A stretch of 8,358 nucleotides of DNA from Brevibacillus sp. GTDB taxonomy: Bacteria; Bacillota; Bacilli; Brevibacillales; Brevibacillaceae. The translations under genes were made by a program, and so were the position numbers. Below the pieces are notes generated by a model. The model made no database searches. It saw nothing but the letters and a program-made list of their open reading frames with translations, and was not told where the DNA came from. Shown here one piece after another: positions 1-4,690 of this stretch. The stretch lies in NCBI GenBank assembly GCA_029240815.1, contig JARDZO010000261.1, forward strand, positions 1 through 8,358. Direction: 5' to 3'. Every line of letters begins with the position of its first letter. Position 1 is the stretch's first letter.

Positions 1-67
1 TGATACCAAAGCCCAGCATGGTGAGAAAAGCAATCAAGAACAAGAGGGCAAGGTGCTTCTTATTCAC
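1..67 (-). CDS. N-terminal fragment of a membrane protein, probably MFS transporter (runs off the left edge)
   Basis: Only the first 22 codons lie in the window. They start at a GTG (67-65) preceded by a Shine-Dalgarno-like AAGAGGT (plus-strand 75-81, 7 nt spacing). The visible peptide is MNKKHLALLFLIAFLTMLGF followed by GI: a short basic start followed by a hydrophobic helix ending in LGFGI. This resembles the first transmembrane helix of drug/H+ antiporters of the major facilitator superfamily, where a similar stretch is often followed by IxPVLP. The family call is an inference from 22 residues; any polytopic membrane protein is possible. It diverges from the gene at 255, with about 187 nt between the two starts. 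Confidence 0.5.
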   Translation of the reverse strand, partial: MNKKHLALLFLIAFLTMLGFGI

Positions 68-183
68 GGAAAATACCTCTTTTCACACGAAATCAGTTTG
101 ATGGATGTTTGCTTACTTTTTCCACCTTACGTGATGGTTCGGGCGAAGTCAAGCAAGCGAAATGGGCAGGTTGCCCACATCCA

Positions 184-192
184 TGCTATAAT
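184..192 (+). promoter_or_regulatory. Extended -10 promoter for the gene at 255
   Basis: TGCTATAAT matches the extended -10 consensus TGnTATAAT exactly (hexamer 187-192). No good -35 lies 16-18 bp upstream (the 17-bp position reads GGGCAG), which extended -10 promoters tolerate. Transcription would begin near 199, giving a leader of about 55 nt before the ATG at 255. The same TATGCTATAAT-like core recurs in front of tkt. Confidence 0.6.
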
Positions 193-254
193 AGAAAAGA
201 AAGCAGAATCGTTCAGAAAGTTGTCAAGTATATATCCATGAGGTGTTTATCAAC

Positions 255-704
255 ATGTCTACTTCAATGCTGTACTACCTGGCCTGGCAAGAAGACGACT
301 GGCTGGATGAGGTCCTCGACCGTTTCCCTGAGGTAAACGCTCTGGTGCCGACAGTGAAAACATTTGAGATGCTGGCCGAGCAAAGAAAGTCAGGCGAGGT
401 AAAGCGCGCCGTATTGGTGCTGAATGCAGCACAGGAACAGGATCGAACGCGAGAGTTTTTACAGCTCTGTGTGGCTGACCCGCAGATGTCTGTCGATCCG
501 CTTTACATCGTCGGTCTAAAACCTGAAGAAGAGGAGGCGTGGCAAGAAGCGTATCCGAACGCGAAGATCATCGTTATTACCGGCTTTGCTGTCGAGTTTG
601 ACTACGATGCCGTCCTCGCGAGGTTTAAAGGCGTTTCTGCACCGCTTCGGACTGTTTATTTATACAGGGGACCCCGAGGGGGATTTGCTCCTGATCGAAG
701 ATGA
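255..704 (+). CDS. Hypothetical protein, frame as read; probably the frameshifted N-terminal part of a ~181-residue protein
   Basis: I do not recognise this protein. ATG at 255 is the best start because GAGGTG (240-245) sits 9 nt upstream as ribosome site; a GTG at 243 is part of that site. The product is acidic and soluble, starting MSTSMLYYLAWQEDDWLDEV. The alternation of helices with strands such as RAVLVLN, PLYIVGL and KIIVITGF suggests an alpha/beta fold; there is no signal peptide or transmembrane segment. The frame as read ends at 704 with an unlikely Gly/Arg-rich tail (RGPRGGFAPDRR). From about 630 the next frame encodes a far more natural continuation to a stop at 801, so the intact protein is probably about 181 residues (255-801) and this sequence has one extra base. 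The cause could be sequencing error, a true mutation or, less likely, programmed +1 frameshifting. Confidence 0.75.
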   Translation: MSTSMLYYLAWQEDDWLDEVLDRFPEVNALVPTVKTFEMLAEQRKSGEVKRAVLVLNAAQEQDRTREFLQLCVADPQMSVDPLYIVGLKPEEEEAWQEAYPNAKIIVITGFAVEFDYDAVLARFKGVSAPLRTVYLYRGPRGGFAPDRR

Positions 705-801
705 GATCCGGGAGCTTTACGAACTAAATGTCATCGATAAGGAAGAGTTTCTGGAGGCAATGTCTGCGGTACGCAGCAGGCGCAAAGCAGCAGATAGATG
801 A
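631..801 (+). pseudogene. Displaced C-terminal part of the gene at 255 (+1 frame)
   Basis: If one G of the AAAGG run at 627-631 is skipped, the upstream frame joins cleanly into 56 codons starting AFLHRFGLFIYTGDPEGD and ending in a basic SRRKAADR before TGA (799-801). The charged helical segment (IEDEIRELYELNVIDKEEF) has the spacing of hydrophobics and acidic residues typical of real protein and is loosely like the short C-terminal SHOCT-type helix pair; that likeness is only an impression. No ribosome site precedes an internal ATG in this frame, so it is unlikely to be a separate gene. Together with codons 255-629 it gives one 181-residue protein. Confidence 0.65.
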
Positions 802-875
802 TGGATTTGAGCGTGTTCACTGACCATGGCAGGAGGCGATGGAGGTGAGCACGCTTTTCTCGTAAGAAATTCTTC

Positions 876-946
876 AGAAATCCTTTAGGAATTCTTAAAC
901 GTTTCTCTCCCTTTTTGAAAGGTTTCTTCGATAGCATAGAGAGGAA
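876..946 (+). other. Inverted repeats in the leader of the dedA-like gene
   Basis: Two hairpins can be drawn. The first is 876-883/888-895, an 8-bp stem with one mismatch and a TTTA loop. The second is an outer stem 902-909/939-946 (8 bp, one G-U) enclosing a small hairpin CCTTT-TTG-AAAGG (910-922). Neither is followed by a T run, so they are not ordinary terminators. They occupy the 167 nt between the stop at 801 and the GTG at 969, where I see no convincing promoter. They may shape a leader RNA, but the region is short and AT-rich enough for chance pairing. Confidence 0.3.
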
Positions 947-968
947 GAAGCCGAGGGAGGGATAATTC

Positions 969-1547
969 GTGGAATTGCATAGTTTCTTCGGGTTATTCGT
1001 CTCTGCAGGAAAAGAGATGACGAGTAAGCTGATTCCTGATGAAATCGTTGTGATGACCGCAGGAGCGCAGGCTGCGCATTCTGATCTATACATAGGAAAA
1101 ACTTTTGTGGCGGTATATCTCGCGCTGTTGCTTGTACTGACTTCCTGTTACTTCGTAGGAGCCATCTTTGGGGCTAGCGTTGTTACATGGATCAACCAGC
1201 GCAGAGGGGTTCCGATTGACAAGGAAAAGTCAAAGGAGGGCCTGAAGCATGGAGGGTGGATGCTGTGCCTGAGTCTCTTCATTCCGGGTGCCCGTTACCT
1301 CGTGCCATTTTTGGCGGGAGTCTGTCAGTTTCGTCTGTCACACTATCTGCTTGTCATTTTGCCGAGCAGCCTGGTTTGGACATTGCACTACTTTTTAGCG
1401 GGCTACTGGTTTTCCGACAAAATGGAATGGTTGGCGTCGGGAGTGTACAGCTACAGCAAGATTGCGGTCACGGGCATGATCATCATCGCTGTCGCATATA
1501 CGGTGATCCGGCAGCTCCGCCGACTGGGAAACAGGTTTCATTCCTAA
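969..1547 (+). CDS. DedA/VTT family membrane protein
   Basis: 192 residues, a usual DedA length. Family members (PF09335) are polytopic membrane proteins; some flip undecaprenyl phosphate or phosphatidylethanolamine back across the membrane, and loss affects envelope integrity. Supporting motifs are an N-terminal re-entrant segment with PDE (residues 23-25) followed by AG (31-32), and the hallmark FIPGARYLVPFLAG (104-117) carrying the conserved arginine R109. Hydrophobic segments lie near residues 45-70, 97-120, 125-148 and 165-183, and the protein ends in a basic cytoplasmic tail (RQLRRLGNR). The GTG start is supported by GGGAGG at 955-960 with 8 nt spacing. It lies downstream of the frameshifted gene and ends at a strong terminator. 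Substrate cannot be told from sequence. Confidence 0.88.
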   Translation: MELHSFFGLFVSAGKEMTSKLIPDEIVVMTAGAQAAHSDLYIGKTFVAVYLALLLVLTSCYFVGAIFGASVVTWINQRRGVPIDKEKSKEGLKHGGWMLCLSLFIPGARYLVPFLAGVCQFRLSHYLLVILPSSLVWTLHYFLAGYWFSDKMEWLASGVYSYSKIAVTGMIIIAVAYTVIRQLRRLGNRFHS

Positions 1548-1552
1548 TCGTA

Positions 1553-1599
1553 AAAACAACCGTCAGGCTGAGTCGCCCCTGGACGGTTGTTTTCTTTTT
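1553..1599. terminator. Terminator between the dedA-like gene and the convergent Nudix gene, probably bidirectional
   Basis: AAAACAACCGTC (1553-1564) pairs perfectly with GACGGTTGTTTT (1582-1593), giving a 12-bp stem and a 17-nt loop. On the plus strand a T-rich run follows (TTTTCTTTTT to 1599). On the minus strand the stem ends in five Ts, so it can also end transcription of the Nudix unit arriving from the right. Confidence 0.88.
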
Positions 1600-1654
1600 A
1601 CTCTCAGATTAGCTGGGACAAGGTACGATGCGTATTTTGCAGCTCGTGCTGGCA

Positions 1655-2098
1655 CTACACTTTTTCAAAACCAAAGCTTTCAAACCATTGACCGCTTCTT
1701 GCATTCTCGATTGCTTTTCGTACATAGGGAATGACGTTGTCAGGCAGATGATCCATGTCTACCCACGTCAATTCATCACATTTATCCGGCTCTGCATTGA
1801 CGATCTCACCACTCCATCGTGTCGTCATCAGGAAGAAGTCGATTCGTTCCTCGGACGATTTGCGATGCATGACGCCGACTACCTGCAAATCATTTTGATC
1901 TATCAGAATTCCACACTCCTCATGCGCCTCTCGAATCGCAGCCGCTGCGACTTCCTCGCCGCTCTCGACATGACCTGCAGGGACGCTGTAATTCCCATCC
2001 TCATAGCCGGTGTTGTATCGACGGAGCAACAAGATTTCTGATCCTTTCATGAAAAAAAGATGAACGGCGACTGGCATGGTATACCACTTCTTGCTCAT
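1655..2098 (-). CDS. Nudix hydrolase
   Basis: 147 residues with a complete Nudix box, GHVESGEEVAAAAIREAHEE then CGI (residues 42-64), fitting Gx5Ex7REUxEExGU. The REaHEE residues (56-61) provide the metal-binding glutamates. Family enzymes hydrolyse a nucleoside diphosphate linked to another moiety, such as dNTPs, ADP-ribose or oxidised nucleotides; nothing here fixes the substrate. The N-terminal strand (MPVAVHLFFM) and the sequence EILLLRR are typical of the single-domain MutT-like fold. The ATG at 2098 is preceded by CGGAGGG (5 nt spacing). It is the second gene of a two-gene minus-strand unit, 18 nt after the stop of the small membrane protein, so the two are probably co-transcribed. It converges with the dedA-like gene. 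Confidence 0.93.
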   Translation of the reverse strand: MSKKWYTMPVAVHLFFMKGSEILLLRRYNTGYEDGNYSVPAGHVESGEEVAAAAIREAHEECGILIDQNDLQVVGVMHRKSSEERIDFFLMTTRWSGEIVNAEPDKCDELTWVDMDHLPDNVIPYVRKAIENARSGQWFESFGFEKV

Positions 2099-2116
2099 CC
2101 AAACCCTCCGCTCTCA

Positions 2117-2272
2117 TTACCCTTCATCGGGGCGATGGTTTTCTGCAGCTTTTTTACGTCGCTCTTGACGGTTTTTTTTCAAAATAGGAGAGCTGGACAT
2201 GGCTGCAAACAGCATTCCAAAACCGGCTAAGGCCAGTAAAATTCCGATGATCAGATACATGGTAGATGACAT
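2117..2272 (-). CDS. Small single-pass membrane protein, 51 residues
   Basis: The start ATG (2272-2270) follows a strong AGGAGGT (plus 2281-2287) at 8 nt, and the frame ends with TAA at 2119-2117. The protein begins MSSTMYLIIGILLALAGFGM, one transmembrane helix (about residues 5-25). A strongly basic stretch follows (KKNRQERRKKAAENHR) and the end is acidic (PDEG). By the positive-inside rule the C-terminus should be cytoplasmic. I do not recognise a family. The clean ribosome site, coding-like composition and 18-nt spacing to the Nudix start argue that it is real. Roles such as a small membrane anchor or regulator are speculation. At 51 codons it is easily missed by gene callers with a 60-codon cutoff. 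Confidence 0.78.
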   Translation of the reverse strand: MSSTMYLIIGILLALAGFGMLFAAMSSSPILKKNRQERRKKAAENHRPDEG

Positions 2273-2307
2273 AATGGGGTACCTCCTAAATTCCAGAGCA
2301 AGACATG

Positions 2308-2313
2308 ATTGTA
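2308..2313 (-). promoter_or_regulatory. Possible -10 of the small membrane protein/Nudix unit
   Basis: Read on the minus strand this is TACAAT, about 36 nt upstream of the start at 2272. No recognisable -35 lies 16-18 bp further upstream. It overlaps the upstream part of the divergent tkt promoter (about 15 bp from its -10), so if both work the two promoters would compete. Weak evidence. Confidence 0.3.
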
Positions 2314-2324
2314 GTGGGGAACTA

Positions 2325-2333
2325 TGCTATAAT
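2325..2333 (+). promoter_or_regulatory. Extended -10 promoter of tkt
   Basis: TGCTATAAT is an exact extended -10 (hexamer 2328-2333). The 17-bp -35 position reads ATGATT, a poor match, as expected for an extended -10 promoter. Transcription would start near 2340, giving a leader of roughly 65 nt. The leader holds a short palindrome AAAACCGTTTT (2369-2379) and AAGGAGG at 2390-2396. Confidence 0.6.
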
Positions 2334-2406
2334 TGGACAGTATGTTTTATTCGTTCTCACGTACCCTCAAAACCGTTTTCCAAAAAAGCAAGGAGGATTT
2401 TGCGAG

Positions 2407-4413
2407 ATGACTCAGCAAGTGTCTGTTGATCAACTATCGATTAATACCATTCGCACACTGGCTATTGATGCGATTGAAAAGGCTAATTCCGGCCATCCGG
2501 GAATGCCGATGGGTGCTGCTCCGATGGCACATGTCCTGTGGAGCCGTTTCATGAAGGTGAATCCTAGCAACCCGAAGTGGATAGACCGTGACCGTTTTGT
2601 ACTCTCGGCTGGACATGGCTCTATGCTATTATACTCGATGTTGCATTTGATGAAATACGATGTTTCACTGGAAGACTTACATAATTTCCGTCAGTGGGGC
2701 AGCAAAACACCTGGTCACCCAGAATTCGGACATACAGCTGGGGTCGATGCAACTACGGGTCCTTTGGGACAAGGGATCGCGATGGCTGTAGGGATGGCAA
2801 TGGCAGAAAAGCACATGGCGGCTGTTTACAATCGCGACAGCTTTGACATCGTAGACCACTACACATATGTCATCTGCGGTGATGGGGATTTGATGGAAGG
2901 CGTATCCAGCGAGGCTTCGTCTCTGGCTGCTCATCTGAAGCTGGGTAAAATGATCGTGCTCTACGATTCCAATGATATTTCTCTCGATGGCGAGCTGTCT
3001 CGTTCTTTCTCGGAAAACGTAGCTCAGCGCTACCAAGCGTACGGCTGGCAATATCTGCGTGTAGAAGACGGCAATGATTTGGCAGCAATTGAAAAAGCGA
3101 TTGCTGAAGCGAAACAAGATCTGGATCGCCCGACCTTGATCGAAGTGAAAACCGTGATCGGTTACGGAAGCCCGAACAAAGGCGGATCCAGTGCATCTCA
3201 CGGCGCTCCACTGGGTAAAGAGGAAGTAAAGCTGACCAAGCAGAACTACGCGTGGACACATGAAAACGAGTTCCACGTTCCAGAAGAAGTAACCGAGTTG
3301 TACACCAACCTGGCAGAACAGGGAGCAACAGCTGAAGCAGCATGGAGTGACCAGTTCGCTGCCTACGCAAAAACATACCCTGAGCTGGCACAGCAATTCC
3401 AAACGGCAGCAGAAGGTCATCTGCCAAGCGGATGGGACAGCAAGATGCCTAGCTACGAAGTTGGAGCAAAATTGGCTACGCGCGTGGCGTCCGGTAATGC
3501 GATCAATGCGCTTGCGAACAGCGTTCCGTTCTTCCTGGGCGGTTCTGCTGACCTGGCTCACTCCAACAACACGGTGATCAAAGAGGCGGGCAACTTCCTC
3601 CCAGGCAGCTACGATGGACGCAATATTTGGTTCGGTGTTCGTGAATTTGCCATGGGTGCTGCTCTGAATGGGATGGCGCTGCACGGTGGCGTGAAAGTGT
3701 ACGGAGGAACATTCTTCGTGTTCTCCGACTACGTTCGCCCGGCGATCCGCCTGTCCTCCCTGATGAAACTGCCAGTCGTTTACGTCTTTACGCATGACTC
3801 CATCGCAGTTGGTGAGGATGGACCTACGCACGAGCCAATCGAACAACTGGCGTCACTGCGTGCGATGCCAGGCCTGACTATTCTACGTCCAGCAGATGCG
3901 ATCGAGACAAACGAGGCATGGAAATATGCCGTTTCCCGTACGGATGAGCCAGTCGTGCTCGTGCTGACTCGCCAAAATCTGCCTGTCCTGCCTGAAACCA
4001 TCGAGAATGCGGCAGAAGGAGTTACCAAAGGTGCATACGTACTGGCGGATGCTCCGAGCGGCAAACCGCAACTGATTCTGATCGCGACAGGTTCCGAAGT
4101 ATCTCTGGTCATGCAAGCGCGTGAACAACTGCTGTCTCGTGGCATCGAAGCTCGCGTCGTATCCATGCCGAGCTGGAATCTGTTCGAGCGTCAATCCCAG
4201 GAATATCGTGAATCCGTGATTCCACCAACAGTCAAAGCGCGTGTGGCTGTGGAAATGGGTTCTCCAATGGGCTGGGAGCGTTACGCTGGGGATGGTGGCA
4301 AAGTGATCGCCATCAATCAATTCGGCGCATCCGCACCTGGCGATCGCATCATGAAGGAATACGGCTTTACCGTAGAAAATGTCGTTGCAACGGCAGAAGA
4401 ACTGCTCAAGTAA
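2407..4413 (+). CDS. tkt: Transketolase
   Basis: 668 residues, the normal length. Transketolase is a cytoplasmic, thiamine diphosphate- and divalent-metal-dependent enzyme of the non-oxidative pentose phosphate pathway. It moves two-carbon ketol units from ketoses such as xylulose 5-phosphate to aldoses such as ribose 5-phosphate or erythrose 4-phosphate. The N-terminal cofactor domain has [10 protein letters not shown] (H30), SAGHGS (H70), TTGPLGQG, and the diphosphate/metal motif GDGD at 158-161 ending with N189. The pyrimidine-binding domain (about 348-525) carries the cofactor-activating glutamate in FGVREFAMG (E413). The C-terminal domain starts near 541. All key residues are present. 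The frame is open back to 2305, but that stretch overlaps the promoter; ATG 2407 follows AAGGAGG at 10 nt and starts like known transketolases. It is monocistronic, with its own promoter and terminator. Confidence 0.98.
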   Translation: MTQQVSVDQLSINTIRTLAIDAIEKANSGHPGMPMGAAPMAHVLWSRFMKVNPSNPKWIDRDRFVLSAGHGSMLLYSMLHLMKYDVSLEDLHNFRQWGSKTPGHPEFGHTAGVDATTGPLGQGIAMAVGMAMAEKHMAAVYNRDSFDIVDHYTYVICGDGDLMEGVSSEASSLAAHLKLGKMIVLYDSNDISLDGELSRSFSENVAQRYQAYGWQYLRVEDGNDLAAIEKAIAEAKQDLDRPTLIEVKTVIGYGSPNKGGSSASHGAPLGKEEVKLTKQNYAWTHENEFHVPEEVTELYTNLAEQGATAEAAWSDQFAAYAKTYPELAQQFQTAAEGHLPSGWDSKMPSYEVGAKLATRVASGNAINALANSVPFFLGGSADLAHSNNTVIKEAGNFLPGSYDGRNIWFGVREFAMGAALNGMALHGGVKVYGGTFFVFSDYVRPAIRLSSLMKLPVVYVFTHDSIAVGEDGPTHEPIEQLASLRAMPGLTILRPADAIETNEAWKYAVSRTDEPVVLVLTRQNLPVLPETIENAAEGVTKGAYVLADAPSGKPQLILIATGSEVSLVMQAREQLLSRGIEARVVSMPSWNLFERQSQEYRESVIPPTVKARVAVEMGSPMGWERYAGDGGKVIAINQFGASAPGDRIMKEYGFTVENVVATAEELLK

Positions 4414-4435
4414 GACGACTTCTATAGAAGAAACG

Positions 4436-4468
4436 GCCTGTCTCCCACCTGTGGGGGATAGGCTTTTT
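4436..4468 (+). terminator. Rho-independent terminator of tkt
   Basis: GCCTGTCTCCCAC (4436-4448) pairs with GTGGGGGATAGGC (4451-4463) using two G-U pairs; with the innermost pair open the loop is four bases. Five Ts follow (4464-4468). It begins 22 nt after the tkt stop. Confidence 0.88.
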
Positions 4469-4484
4469 CCATTACTATGAAGCC

Positions 4485-4539
4485 ACAAGCCATCGAAACG
4501 ATGGTACTATAGGTACCATTGGCGGCCGGGGAGGCTTGT
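4485..4539. other. Structured intergenic element with competing hairpins (possible RNA or operator)
   Basis: An outer 7-bp stem ACAAGCC/GGCTTGT (4485-4491/4533-4539) encloses two overlapping perfect hairpins. One is CCATCG-AAA-CGATGG (4490-4504). The other is ATGGTAC-TATAG-GTACCAT (4501-4519). They share ATGG (4501-4504), so their full forms exclude each other, as in a switch. In a compromise fold the outer stem closes a junction with a 4-bp ATCG/CGAT hairpin and a 5-bp GGTAC/GTACC hairpin. I compared it by eye with cyclic-di-GMP, T-box, fluoride and cobalamin consensus features and found none. It begins 16 nt after the end of the tkt terminator and could also be a repeat element or a double-stranded operator. 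The strand is unknown. Confidence 0.4.
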
Positions 4540-4587
4540 CAAATCCGATCACTGCTAACGCTCTGCCTACGCTGACGCTTGTCAAAC
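4535..4587 (+). repeat. 10-bp direct repeat GCTTGTCAAA, two copies
   Basis: GCTTGTCAAA occurs at 4535-4544 and 4578-4587, 43 bp apart start to start, close to four DNA turns, so both copies would face the same side of the helix. The first copy overlaps the right arm of the structured element; the second contains the TTGTCA of the candidate ponA promoter. This could be a pair of regulator sites or two -35-like elements. Confidence 0.4.
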
Positions 4588-4607
4588 CAGAATGAGTGTG
4601 GAATGAT
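4579..4607 (+). promoter_or_regulatory. Candidate promoter of ponA
   Basis: TTGTCA (4579-4584) resembles the -35 consensus TTGACA with one mismatch. After a 17-bp spacer comes AATGAT (4602-4607), a 4-of-6 match to TATAAT. A second possible -10, TATAAG at 4652-4657, has no good -35. If the first is used, the leader is about 75 nt and the structured element lies upstream of the start of transcription. Confidence 0.4.
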
Positions 4608-4690
4608 AGACACGTGCCAAAAGCCAGAAACTTTTTTCGAATGTATCCGTCTATAAGATGTGGGGGAGAGAGAAAACCAGGAGGTAAGAA

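Noticed and set aside
1628..2041. Plus-strand open frame of 137 codons
   Set aside because: Opposite the Nudix gene, which has a perfect Nudix box; the plus frame shows no recognisable protein features.
2369..2379. Palindrome AAAACCGTTTT in the tkt leader as a CcpA (cre) site
   Set aside because: The best alignment to the cre consensus misses several key positions including the outer TG/CA, and the arms are only 5 bp.
2677..3846. Long minus-strand open frame (389 codons) opposite tkt
   Set aside because: It lies wholly inside a clear transketolase gene, has no ribosome site, and its composition (many Arg, Cys, Ser, Phe) is typical of an antisense shadow.
4485..4540. Cyclic-di-GMP-I riboswitch on the minus strand (AAGCCTCCCCGGCC looks similar)
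   Set aside because: The conserved GACGCAAAGCC core and the tetraloop-receptor partner are missing.
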